This document shows, one piece after another, positions 1-11,285 of a stretch of DNA of 64,000 nucleotides. The stretch spans positions 697,475 through 761,474 of the forward strand of contig NMRA01000100.1 of NCBI GenBank assembly GCA_002633005.1, in the 5' to 3' direction. The position numbers and the translations under genes are program-made. This DNA is from Phoronis australis (taxonomy: Eukaryota > Phoronida > Phoronidae). Within the stretch, counting starts at the first letter, position 1, and the number at the start of each line of letters is the position of its first letter. The notes beneath the pieces are model-generated. The model was not told the DNA's origin, ran no database searches, and saw only the letters and a program-made list of their open reading frames with translations.

Positions 1-405
1 TTCGTGGTCATCTCATGTTTTAGGAAGATAGTTTCCCATGCCTGAGATTAATAAGTTTCCCCATAAGTATGTTTTTGGGTCTATAGCTTTAGGATAATCA
101 GGGACTGCTGGCGTGCTTACCATGGTTATGTACTATGTGAAAACTTCTCAAGAAACCTCCTTTGCTTTTATCTAGTGTCTTGGATAACCACTGCCGTTAT
201 GTAACCTGATCTGGCCAGCGGCATGTCTTCAATAGCTGATACTTAGTCACGATACCGTCATTATGCGCAGACAGCCTATTGCGGTTTACCTGAACGCGTG
301 CTCGTTAAAGGTGTGCAGCGCGAGCTGGTAGTGAGTTGACAGCATCAGAGACAATCATGTCTGTGGTACGGAGGCAGCTGTGCCATCTACTGCCTTGCAT
401 TGCAG
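1..405. other. Upstream flank or intron, no gene recognised
   Basis: No exon can be supported here. An open frame runs from 336 into the first recognised exon, and a second acceptor-like AG at 341-342 could start that exon 63 nt earlier, adding a short Arg- and Cys-containing stretch. The transmembrane exon must lie further upstream. Confidence 0.4.
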
Positions 406-518
406 CCAAAGAGGAGAAACATGTACAAGATGTGTCTAGGGACCCTATACCCGTCCAAGTCTTTCCCGACATATTGAGACAGAAGAACAAGGATACTCTA
501 CTGCATGTAGAGTTTAAG
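406..518 (+). CDS. RPTP exon: juxtamembrane region and start of D1
   Basis: The exon reads KEEKHVQDVSRDPIPVQVF and then PDILRQKNKDTLLHVEFK. The I-P-x-x-x-F...L...EF pattern is the N-terminal helix pair that opens RPTP D1 domains. The 3' edge is firm: AAG at 516-518 is followed by GTAAGG, phase 0. The 5' edge is less sure. I chose the pyrimidine-rich acceptor ending at 405 (first codon split after one base), but an acceptor ending at 342 stays in the same frame. The next exon lies 23 kb downstream, which is long compared with the other introns, so this exon is the weakest link of the gene model. Confidence 0.62.
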
Positions 519-527
519 GTAAGGTGC

Positions 528-770
528 TGACCAGGAGTGTGTTCTGTAGACCAAGGAGTATGTTCTGTAGACCAAGGAGTGTGTTCTGTAGACCAAGGAG
601 TGTGTTCTGTAGACCAAGGAGTGTGTTCTGTAGACCAAGGAGTGTGTTCTGTAGACCAAGAAGTGTGTTCAGTAGACCAAGGAGTGTGTTCTGTAGACCA
701 AGGAGTGTGTTCTGTAGACCAAGGAGTGTGTTCTGTAGACCATGGAGTGTGTTCTGTAGACCAAGGGTCT
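528..770 (+). repeat. 21-bp minisatellite, about 11 copies, next to a splice donor
   Basis: The unit is close to GTGTTCTGTAGACCAAGGAGT, repeated head to tail with a few substitutions. It begins about 10 bases after the donor at 519. Because 21 is divisible by 3, several frames stay open (for example as CSVDQGV repeats), but these frames are a by-product of the repeat and are not credible proteins. Confidence 0.95.
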
Positions 771-2039
771 GTTTCACGAGAAGTGTCTTGGGACTTTAGT
801 CCAAAATGAATGGTCTTACAATCCATGCATCTAATTATGAAAAATATTTAAATATCACTGTAGCCAAGTTCGATGTCTCTGAGACTATACTCATAACTGC
901 TAATTACTGAGATAATTGTGTAGTCATTAAATTGATAACCTTCATTTAGTAATTGTGAAGTGAGACCGTAACACAAAGTTTTTGACTTTAGTCTCAAGTC
1001 AGTTTTCAACACTGGCTCCAAGTTTCTTGCGAGAAATGCAGGTCATGTATATCCATGCAAATGTGAGAGAATGAGAAGCGAGCATTAATTATCACTTTAT
1101 TATAAAGCATAAGCTATCAAAATGGCGGCAAGGTTGTGATGTTTGATTATCCGATAGAATTTGTGAATTATGCGATAGATTTTTCATGGCTAATGTCTTG
1201 GGTCTACGGAACTCGGCCTTGATGTTACCTCTCTAGTTGAGTTTAGGGCAAAACACAGCCGATTTTACCTTAACTTGCGTGCCTGGTGAGTTTCCAACGA
1301 AAGTTGCACCTATTTACAAGTCTTGTACACCTGGGCTATGTTCTGTGGACGCATGACACTCATGAAAAAAGTTAGGGTGATCACGTGCTTTGTTTGAAAT
1401 GCATGATATCTCGTGAACACCTGTGTGTTTGCCAGTTTCTTGCGTCTACAGAATGCTGCCCCAATTTTTTGGTAAAAATTTGTTTGATGTTTGCCGTTTA
1501 CTCTGAATTATGTTTAACCACTAGTTTCTTGTCTTCACCTGCTATTGTATATAATTGTATCAATGAGATCAAGAATTTCTGTTATGTGAAATGTACCATA
1601 TAGTGGAAAGCTTTTCTCCCAATGGCTTTGAATAAGTTGTGCAAAATAAGAGAATTGGCCCTTTATATCCAGAACGCCTATCAGTAGCAAAAACACAATT
1701 ATGTCATTGAACTTGATCCCTCTCGTAATTAGAAAGCACATCCTCCCATGTTATTTCTGAGCATTGGCCATTGATTTTTTCAAAGATCAGATCAGTCTTG
1801 TGGTCAAGATGTCATGTGAATGTTGTGTTCACACCTGTTACCAGTGGGTTGTGAGTCATAAGTTAAATAATCAGCAATTTGGATTCTCTTCCTACATTTT
1901 TGACATCTGTGTTCGTACTAAGTAATCTGGGTTGTAACTTTTCTACAATCGCAACTATACCATTCCATTGAGTTATATAGCTGCTTTAGTCGGTTAGTGG
2001 CCAATGCTATAATAGTATCTGTTCTATGGGTTACCATCA

Positions 2040-3185
2040 AGGTTCTTCAATTAAGAATGCAACATGGCGTAACAGTGACCTCTCTGGTGTGCCCCCTAGT
2101 GGCAATTTTAATTTTTTACGCTTGCCTCTGTATCTTGGAGATCCTCAAAGATTTTCATAAAATTTGGCAGTTAGTCATCTATTAGTGAGATGATGACATC
2201 GTCTCGTTTTCACACAGATTTGAGGTACTAATGTGGCCATTTTCGCCGTTCTATAATCAACCAAACCGCTCTAGGGATGATTTTGAAAATTGGCATATAT
2301 GTTCTTACTGTGAAGAGGGCGGCTGACGATGATTTTTCGATGACTTTGACTAATATGGCGCCTCCTATTGGCAGTTTTGTTTGTTTTTGCGCCCATGGCT
2401 GTATCTCCTAAATGCTCTACAGGATATTTATTGAATTTTGCTGGGGTATTATATGAAGTTGAAAGCAAAGTACGACTGCTTTCAAATGGATTAGATTATC
2501 AGTGTGCTTCCTAAAGACAATTTTTTTGTTTTTTACGTTTACCTCTGTATCTATAAGGGTTCAACAGATCTTCATAAAATTTAGCAAATAAGGTGAGGTG
2601 ACGCTATCCTCTGTTTTTCGGATGAATTGGAGGTATTTTGCACCATCTGGTGGCCATTTTTACTATTTTCGAGTCTTTTTTCATCTGCCCCTATGTCAAC
2701 CAAACCACTCTAAGGATGATTTTGGAAATTTGGCATGTATGTTCCTAATGTGAAGAGGAAGGCTGACAATTTTCTGATGACTTTGAGTACTATGGCGCCT
2801 CTTAGTGGCATTTTTTGCGCCCATTGCGGTATCTCCTAAACACTATGCAGGATGTATAATTAAATTTAGCAAATGAATTCATATGAAGTTGACAACGGAT
2901 GACGACGACTTTCAGATATATCTGACGTACGCTGTGCCCCCTAGTGGCAATTTCATTTTTTCTGTTTTCCTCTGTTTCTTTGAAGTTCGTTTACGGATTT
3001 TTATGAAATTCAATAAATAGCTTTCTATTAAAAAATGATGGCAATTTGTTTCCATTTTCAGATGGATTCGACGTATTTTGCGCCGTCTAGTGACCATTTT
3101 TATGATACAAATAAACACTCCTAGAAGCGCACCGTTCGCGGTGCATTCGTGGTCGCATTGTTAACAATGCATTGAGCTTTTGAAA
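2040..3185 (+). mobile_element. Decayed Helentron/pearl-like element with internal ~150-bp units
   Basis: The CTAGTGGC(A/C)ATTTT core recurs at about 2095, 2360, 2655, 2800, 2940 and 3090, with the same intervening phrases (GGATGATTTTGAAAATTGGC, ATGACGACGACTTTCAG, CTCTGTATCT) as the fuller copies at 18.9 and 30.8 kb. The 3' end at 3120-3180 matches their terminal block in degraded form. The left end is not clear. This is an old, diverged copy. Confidence 0.75.
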
Positions 3186-4059
3186 GATGATATGGCACTT
3201 AAACCTATACAACTGCACTGACTGTTCAAACTAGTTTATAACCGTTACAACTGGACTGACCGTACACACCAGTTTATAACTAGTACATATGCACTTACTT
3301 TTCACACCAATGTCACAACTGCACTGACCATTCACACCAGTTTATGACTGTTACAGCTGTAGGTTTGGTTTCAAGTCCACAGATGATTGTAAACTGCAAG
3401 CCCTTGTCTCCAGTATGAGCAGGTCAATGTAAACTGGGGATTTTGTTGAACCATTCTGTAGTTCACAGCATCGATGTAAATGATTAAGGAGACGCTGCCA
3501 TCATTGAAGTAATTGCAAGGTAGCGCTGATGAATAAATGCCGTTCGAGGTACACTGGGAAATGGCAGATTTTTCTTCCTGTGTGTGCAAAGATTTTTTAA
3601 TATGACATATTTGAGAACATTTTACTGGTGGCTATTTGAGCAAAATGTTCGCGAATATTAGTGACGACCTTGCCCTTAAATTGTTTACAATAATAGTAGC
3701 CCCTGGTAATTACTTTGATAAGACTAAGTTGACCGTTCATACCACACCTCAGTGTCGATGCTTCCTGTTATATCCCTGTTTACTGCAGAGTTAACTGTCG
3801 CAGTAAACCTCAATCCTTTACCAAAGTTAACCGTACTGACCCCAACTCCTCAAAACATCAACACGTTATCAAGCAAAATCGTTTCTTTCAAAATTTATTT
3901 TGCCACATTTTGTCAACATTTGCAGTACAAATTGTCCCTATTTTGGTTTTATTAATGTTAAGGTCTGCTGTCGATTATTTATCCGCGTTTGCAGGCTGGT
4001 AACAGACACTGCTCCTGTTGCATAGCGGGCGTACTTAAGCCTGGGTTCCTGAATGAATT

Positions 4060-4125
4060 GTGCTTCCGATATCGCGGTTAGTTCAAAATGGCGGTGTGTT
4101 CTTCAGGTCGGAGTCGTGAGTGACG
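4060..4125 (+). promoter_or_regulatory. CpG-bearing patch with AAAATGGCGG motif, possible promoter or first exon
   Basis: A short patch richer in CpG than its surroundings contains CGATATCGCGG and AAAATGGCGG. The latter resembles the YY1-type element often seen at metazoan start sites. The ATG opens only a very short frame ending in TGA at about 4120. It could mark an internal promoter in intron 1 or be chance; a similar AAAATGGCGGC occurs at 1119. Confidence 0.2.
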
Positions 4126-4864
4126 CGTTTATTTAATTTTCTTCGACAACGGATTGTGAATTGGTTATGGGATTGGTAAAATTTCTCCTATCCATTTAAT
4201 AATGGTTAAAAATTTGTACTTCTAGGACTTTAAGCCTATTGATTAGCTTTTGGCTCGGTAACCATGAGAATCACACCCCAACACGATGCTGTTCTTTTCA
4301 GACCCCTATTTAATTCAACTGTTTTTGGCCTTTTGTTGTTTGTGCTGGGATCTCACAGTGATCCAATATGGCACGAAAAGGCAACTTCACCTATTTTTTG
4401 AGGGGCCTACATTTGAGTAATTAAATTGGCATTTTCTTCTTTTGCTAAAGGCTCATTTTGCTTAAAAACTATCTGGTTAGCCCAATACATCTAAATTAAC
4501 ACAATTCCATTGAAGTTATAAGTTTTAAGGCTGTTCCAAATATCAGTTTAGTCCATTGTTAAGTGAAATCATTCGTCAACAGGTACCAGAGAATTTATTT
4601 TGGCTAATTTGTATAGTATTTATTCTGTTGAAATTGATCCTGTATCTTTCCTTTATATGAGGAATTCAATTTCAGAGAGAAAAAATCTCCAGTTTTAGTT
4701 CACGATGTGTTTTTTTGCCATGAAGTCATCCATGGCTGATGTGTTGATTGTTCTGCTCCACACAATTAAGATTGTTGATCAGATTTCCTGATAAACAGAC
4801 TTCTTGAGGATGGAACATGATGAGCCAAACTTAACAGAAAATGTTAAAGTGGCTTTGGCCAAAC

Positions 4865-4952
4865 AGTGAGCTTTTGAGTGTTAGCTTGACTGCTTGCTAC
4901 TGTAAAATAGTGAGCTTTTGAGTGTTAGCTTGACTGCTTGCTACTGTAAAAT
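4865..4952 (+). repeat. 44-bp tandem duplication
   Basis: Two adjacent identical copies of a 44-bp unit beginning AGTGAGCTTTTGAGTGTTAG are followed by the first bases of a third. Confidence 0.95.
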
Positions 4953-7582
4953 AGTGAGATCTAAATGTTTTTACTCAAAATCATACTCGAAAATGTATTT
5001 GACATTGATGGTTTGAGCTCAAAAGTAATTATCCATTGTACTGTGCTTGAGCATATGGTATGTTCTGCACAAACTGCTGTGTTGTCCAAATTTGCCAACC
5101 GTCCTTTTAATGCTCTCAAATCGCATGCAATTAATGACTAATGAAGAACTGCCCTATTTCATAACTATGTCAAGTGTTGATTTTTGTGATGGAAGGTGGA
5201 TTTATAGGCACTTTAAAACATAAAAAGATGTGTAGGTCAGTTTGAACATTACATTCGGCTGAATCCCCTCTCCAAAATGCCATTAAAATTTTATTTATCA
5301 TTCCATTGGTTTTTAGTAACAAGTACAGTTGTATTACTGATGTCAAATATCAACTTTTATGGATATTCGTCAATGTAGTAATAATAATAAGCCTTTGAAA
5401 ATTGGTACGGTTATGCATAATTATTTTTCTTCAAGAAAGAATTTTTTAGAAATTTAAAATGATTCTTCCCTGTTCTGTCAATTCCATCGCCTGAACGATT
5501 AACGGTGAACTATTTTTCTTCTGGTCTTCCACTGTATTGATTTCTTTTTATTCAAAACAATTAAACGTAAAAAATAGCCAGTTACTCTGTCAACCTCTGT
5601 TAATACTTTAGGTTTTGCCTCGAGGCATGGTGCACAAAACATTCATTAGAGTGCATTTTTCCAAGTCTCTTGGGTTGAAATGTGTTATTAATTGCAGAAG
5701 TCATTTCATGATTTTTAATGAATCACCAACTCTCATTCAATTAATTCCTAACTCTGAGTAATGTTGCCATTATCCAAATTAATTTTCACGAAATTTAATT
5801 TCCAACATTTACTGCCATTCAGTCACATTTCGTATTAAGCTGCAACTGCATTAGGGTTCCATACTATTGTACATGTAACAGCGGGTGACTAACGGTAAAG
5901 CTCAAACTTTAATTGTTAACTTGGAACATAAAATCGTTGAAAATAGACTTCGCTTTTGTTGGTTGTTATTCCTTTTTTGTTTCCTGATTCCACAGTGATA
6001 TTATGCCTGATGTCTCTATGGCCTGCAATGTTTTGAATTTGTATTCACATGTAGAAGAATACACAATTTAATACTGAAGGTCATTTCAATTCACTTTCTT
6101 TACAAACAAACAACTTGGCAACAATTGACATTGGTTTTTCTGAATACTAGATGTTTGTAAAAAATATAGAAGTGTAGGGAAACTTGCTCAAAATCACGTG
6201 AGTGTGATTCTCCGAGCAACGGTGAAGCTAGTCGCAGATGACTTTACCCTTTGCTTGTCTAAAGTTGTTGACTGAGACTGTGTTCAAAATGCTACATATC
6301 AGCTGCATCCCTGTGTAAAATGCCATGAAGTATCTCATACATGTGATTACACTTGGTTCACATTATCACATGATGCGTGTAATGAGAGGCTGTCACCATC
6401 ATGGTGAGGTCTGAAACATTTATAATAGTCTTCTCTCATTCATATCATGTTGCAGTAATTGATGAATTACCCCTTGCTAATATGTTGAGATTCAGCCACT
6501 GATTTCTGCTATATTTGTTTCATTGTTCATGACCACACACTGTATCAAAGCTGTACTTCCACAGAAAAACAAGCTTATCTAACATTTTTCCTGGCTATGG
6601 GCTGTAAAATTACTTGTTTTTATTTTGACCTTGATGCAGTTTTATCTCAGATTGGTCCAGGTTTATTGGTTTAATAGCTTTAGATGTTTATATTTTCTGT
6701 AACTTCCTGTTAGAAGTTGAAATGTGTTTATAGCTTGTTTATTAGTTTTTTGCTGTAGGTCTCTTTAATGTTTACATTAGAACTATTTACTTCCCTGTTG
6801 TCTGGAGATGAGGCTTTTTGCTTATCAGGTCTGGCACTTTTTTCAAACTCCGCTAGTCTGCTAGTCTACGGTATGCGCAGATGTCATGTCGCTTTTATTT
6901 AGTTGCCACTGAGCTATGTAGCTATAGAATCTCAAAGATATGAACTTTTGATTGAAACTGAATTCACATTTATCCCTGGCCACCCATGTAAAGCCTTTTA
7001 ATCTGGTATAATGTGAGAACTACTATTTGATCCTTCCATGTGCTTTTTCACACTCGGAGAGTTTCTTTGCAAGGTAAGCTATATGTATATATATATTGTG
7101 ATTTATGCATCACGCACACCCAAATTCTAAAAGCTATCAAGGTCTCTGGAACCACGCTGTGGCAGAGGGCTAGCATGGTGTATAATCATAATTTGAGTGA
7201 CCTTTATCAATAGACTAAGTATTGCCAACATTCCTTTGATGTCCTAACAGGCTACTCTGGGTAAAGGAACCCACCTAGCCTAGTCTTGGGTTAGCAAGGT
7301 CTGTAAACACTATTGGCATGACATGATGAAGAGAAGATTTAATTCCTTAAACTCCACATAGAAAACAGTTAAATTGCCTATTGCTCTGAAAATTCGTTAG
7401 TCGCCTGTGTGACCAGCCAGTGAACTTACTAATGTCTAGCCGCTTTTTCAGTTACATTGGGTGTGGGGAGTTGCATCCCAACACAACTTTATATACAATG
7501 ATCTGTTTGCAGGAGGACAAAGACAGCTTTTTATACCACAATATTAGCGCCAAATGGCAGATACAACCGTGTAATAACCCAT

Positions 7583-7695
7583 ATAGTTATCTCACTAGTG
7601 AGATAACGATTTGGCGGGAAACCGAGGACGGAGTCGAACCCGGGACCTTGAGTTTGCTGGTCGCCGACCTTAACCACTACACCACGCAGCGGCTG
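7583..7695 (-). mobile_element. tRNA-derived SINE
   Basis: On the minus strand, from 7695 down, the sequence reads like a tRNA gene head. There is an A box at 7684-7667 (TGGTGTAGTGGTTAAGGT) and a B box within 7641-7630 (GGGTTCGACTCC). The T stem is imperfect and no sound tRNA fold can be drawn, so this is a SINE head rather than a tRNA gene. It is followed at 7607-7586 by a perfect 22-bp palindrome centred on ACTAGT. The open frame across it (7420-7743) is incidental. Confidence 0.75.
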
Positions 7696-8238
7696 ACGTC
7701 ATCTAGAGTGAAAATAGAATACTTAAATGAGCACGTGCAATAATCGTACGTTCAACAAACCGCATTGTACTGTACTTATACGCTACGAAAAATAAGACAC
7801 ATAATTTCTATAAAAATGATATCTTAATTCAGTGAAATTTTTCTCTCATGTCCTCTTACTTGTAAATCACCGATCTCTAGTTTGAATGCGGGTATCGTGT
7901 CGTCAGGATCTTTGACTTGAGAATTATATTCAGTTACCAGTGGTAACCTACTTTAGCAGACGATAATTTCCCGGTCGAAGCTTAGCGTGAAAAAAACGTG
8001 TTTTAAGCTATAATAGTTGGTAAACCTTAATTTATGAATTCAGTTTATTTCTATTATATTTAAGTTTTCAATTGGTTTTGAGTAAAAGCATTATTTGACA
8101 AAAATAGCCCGGCTTTTCTTAAAAGGTCACGACCTCCGACCCCGGGCCTCTGACATAGAAAGTAGTTACAAAGCCGTGGAGAGTCAGAAAAGGTAAATCG
8201 ATTCATTGCAATGTTTCTCGTTTAGTATGTGGTATAAA

Positions 8239-8400
8239 TAGATTATTACATGTTCTCAGTCGTTATCCCCCTTATCTAGAGCCCTCGTGGATTTTGTAGA
8301 ATTATCACCCTCGGGGCTAACGCCCCTCGGGCGATAATTCTCCAAAATCCACTCGGGCTCTAGATAACGGGGGATAACGTCTTCGCCATGTAATAATCTA
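8239..8400. mobile_element. Foldback (MITE-like) inverted repeat, ~162 bp
   Basis: The whole stretch is a near-perfect palindrome with arms of about 75 bp. It starts TAGATTATTACATG and ends CATGTAATAATCTA. The inner arms carry GTTATCCCCC...TCTAGAGCCC and the complement, and the loop is around GGCTAACGCC at about 8316. No protein is encoded. Structure fits a non-autonomous foldback DNA transposon, possibly with a TA target duplication, which is too short to prove. Confidence 0.85.
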
Positions 8401-9464
8401 TATATATTTCAGTCTACCTGTACGCAGTGAACAATGTAGGTTGGCTGGTGATAAAAATTCTCAACCAGCTGAATTTTTGATGGAAACAATTATGTAGATT
8501 TGTGCGATGTTGTTTATGGTTTGATTCTGCCCATGTGTATTAGTACACATGATAATCCGATGCTAAGTTGGTAAAGTTTGTGCAGATGTTTTAAAATTTT
8601 GTGGAGGCATCTTCCTGAAAATTGATGGGTTTTCCTGAAACTGCCATAACTACGTTATTCCACGCATATTCTTTGGGGTATTAACCTGCGCTTAGCATTT
8701 AATTTGCTAGATTGTTCTCGCGTTTATTGACTTTTCCCATATGAAATGGGGAATGTAATGTAATTACAGCAGTGCTGCAATCCATTTATTTTGTTGAAAG
8801 ATGTGTTCTCCCAACCTCCACCAGGGGCAATGATAGCATGCATCTTGTGATGTCCCAAAATTAGTCACTTATGGGACTCTGACTAAGCATTTGTGCATGC
8901 ATCAGTATGGAACAGAATACTTGTGGAACTGTCTATCTTACTTAGAGAGGAAATTGTTAGGTGGCCTCAGTGGCAACAACTAGTAGAACAGTCACGTAAA
9001 AAACGCGAATCGAAACTTGACCAGTGTTAATGAACACGTGGCGAAAAAGCGTGCGCTAGGGCCCACATATATGTTAGAATGTGGACCTGCTACCGACTCT
9101 GGCAAATGAGCTCTGATGGCATGCGCTCGCTCAGCGCAGACTTGCGGACTAACTTAAAACAAACGTCACGTGGCAACAACATCTGTGTTCGTCTAGATTT
9201 TTCACTTGTGCGGGGTGCGATCTTGCCCAGATTTGGACTGCGGTTAATCCCGACTCCACAGGAACTAAAAAATCTTAAGTACGCTATTTGGAAAACTTAA
9301 AGGACAATGCCACCCAATTTAATTAGTGTTTTTTACCATCTTAATCTGTCTATATCCACATCACCTCGTATACGGTGGATCTCACCTTGCCGAGAGGTGT
9401 TGCGTTAACCTGTGAGGAAGGTGAGAAACGACTCAGCGACATCAGTGGTTTTTCTGCAGAGTGA

Positions 9465-9851
9465 GTGCTGCTATGGAGGGGACTGTATTGTTCCCGCTTG
9501 AGCGAACTAATGAAGCTACGTCTGCTCAGGAAAGCAGGTATATCTTTTTTTCGATTTCCTCGAGAGCACGCAATGCTTCAGAAGTGGTTCGCGGTAGTGA
9601 AGAATGAAAAGTACGCCGTAATACCAATTAAGTATGAGGCCATGAAACTTCTCCGTGTCTGTGGCCGGCATTTCGTCCACAGTGATTTCTCTGACTACCG
9701 AATGCCGGCTCACCAAACAGCTCGTGCCAGGGCAGAAAAAGAGACTGAGTATGAAGTCAGATGTTGTGCCTGGTGTGTTTGGGTTGTTGCTCAGTTTTTG
9801 ATTATGGAGAATTGTAGGTGGCCATGGAAACAAACAATTACAATTAATTGA
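9465..9851 (+). pseudogene. THAP-domain-like zinc-finger relic
   Basis: The frame contains ISFFRFPREHAMLQKWFAVV followed about 25 residues later by VCGRHFVHSDF. This is the THAP layout (F-x-FP, W, then C-x2-H-F-x3-DF) known from DNA-binding proteins and transposases. The N-terminal Cys pair of the C2CH zinc site is not intact: only one Cys precedes, in YCSRLSEL. The frame has no suitable ATG; the nearest, at 9473, is in another frame. It ends at 9851 soon after a short Cys-rich stretch. I read it as a decayed THAP-containing gene or transposon fragment inside the RPTP intron. Antisense frames over it (9516-9872) are shadows. Confidence 0.6.
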
Positions 9852-10029
9852 AGGCATTAGAGAACATAACATTTTATATATTTAACCTGTTTGATGACTT
9901 ACTCATTCGTCAGGCTTCTGTTTGGACCTCTGGGTGTAGCATGTTTTCGCCAGTTCTTTTTCCCAGTCCCAAAAACGTTGTAAGCTGCCGAGACTTCTGT
10001 TTAGATGCGGTGCAAAATCAAGATGGTGC

Positions 10030-10340
10030 GTGAGACACATCTACACTTCTCCAAGAAGGCGTTTCATTTGCGGAATTTGTGGCAGCAAACGCAAGTGTCA
10101 GCAATGTTTCCATTATCGTGCAGTTAGTACACTCAGACACCATGACAAATCATTCAAACGGTTCTCGGAACTATCCACATGTTCCATTGTCTGCACGTTC
10201 ACAACGCCTGTATCTTGTATTTCTTGATCAGTGAATTCTGGTTCGAACTGATAGCTTGTGAAACCTATCGATTGACCTGTGAAGTATACGTCAGATGAAC
10301 ACTCATCTAAGTCGGGATTGTGAGTTGCCAAGGTTGACAT
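10030..10340 (-). pseudogene. Fragment resembling the P2X7 intracellular-tail-like family, frameshifted
   Basis: An ATG at 10340 on the minus strand opens a 75-residue frame with FTSYQFEPEFTDQEIQ and then ENRLNDLSWC before a stop at 10113. After small frame changes the same strand continues with CTNC-x2-MET and then DTCVCCHK. Acidic linker, PYxFEPE, RLxxxxWC, CxxC and CxCC in this order recall the Cys-rich P2X7 tail-like domain that is multiplied in many marine invertebrate genomes, often with THAP domains. At least two frame breaks make it a pseudogene or a fragment. The assignment is from motif memory and is moderate at best. Confidence 0.45.
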
Positions 10341-11074
10341 TTTTTATTGTGCGCTATGTTTCAAAATTAATTATTCTCACCCTAAGCAATGCTTATATAA
10401 AACTGAAGTGAAGATGCAATAAACTAATTGACCGGGCACCTTCATACCATGAATAATACTCTTACAAGGAAATCACACATTTCTAAAGATATGCGGGAAT
10501 TTTCACCGCTTGTCCTTCTGAGCTGCTTGTACCTAAAAGAGAGCGTAGTACCAGAATCAGGTACAATTGTGATGACCACATTGCCCCATGCATGCGAGCA
10601 AGACCCAATTAAAGTGTATTAAACAAATCTGACTGTACATAACGGCGAATTTTCAAAATGCATTAACCACTAATTTTCCGTATAAACCAACACCACAGCG
10701 GTATTCAGCCGGAAAAAAAACAACCAAGTACGGTTTTCGATTTTTAAAAATCGATAAATTAATAATTTAAAAGCTACAACCATTGGGCAATATTGAAGAT
10801 AAACTACCGCGCGTATTGATATACTGGGTGGATATACAAACACTGATCAGAGTTAACAATATCACATGGATTCATTTTTTAATATTCTTTCAATCTCGTT
10901 TAACCAGATTTTTGACCAGGAAACAGTTGTTGTGCCCACTTTCATATTTTTTTAACGACAAAGAGCTAGTATAGTTATATAGTCAGTGCCACCAAAACAG
11001 GCCCCCGTTCGACACCTAGTGAAGAGGACAATTCGTCATTCAATGAACAGATCGGTGAGCGAAACTTTTGATTA

Positions 11075-11285
11075 GTTTATTGTGGACTTGTCTAAAGTAT
11101 TGGAGCTATTTAGAAGGTGCCAGGTGTGTGACGAGGGTGTCACATGGCAGGATGTAAGCAGTTTGCGTGCTCAAGTCACTATCTGAGTGGGAGTGTGTCG
11201 CAGCCACTTGGGCAAGTGGGACAGTTGTTCCTCTGTCCGTGGGACGATAATGAGTACATCTCAGTACGCAGTAACAGTGTGGCAT
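11075..11285 (+). pseudogene. Zinc-ribbon-like fragment of a transposon-associated protein
   Basis: The frame FIVDLSKVLELFRRCQVC begins after a stop near 11072 and is broken by a TGA at about 11179. The hydrophobic strand, LF and C-x2-C pattern resembles the start of a domain found in invertebrate THAP-linked proteins and transposons. A further stretch after the stop keeps a K-W-D-S context. It lies close to the THAP-like and P2X7-tail-like fragments, so all three may be parts of one decayed locus. Confidence 0.3.

Noticed and set aside
524-809. Open frames of about 60-170 codons on both strands with 7-residue repeats
   Set aside because: All come from the 21-bp minisatellite, whose period is a multiple of three; no start context, domain or neighbouring exon supports a protein.
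7612-7694. A functional tRNA gene on the minus strand
   Set aside because: A and B boxes are present, but the T stem has mismatches and no full cloverleaf can be drawn; a SINE head is the better reading.
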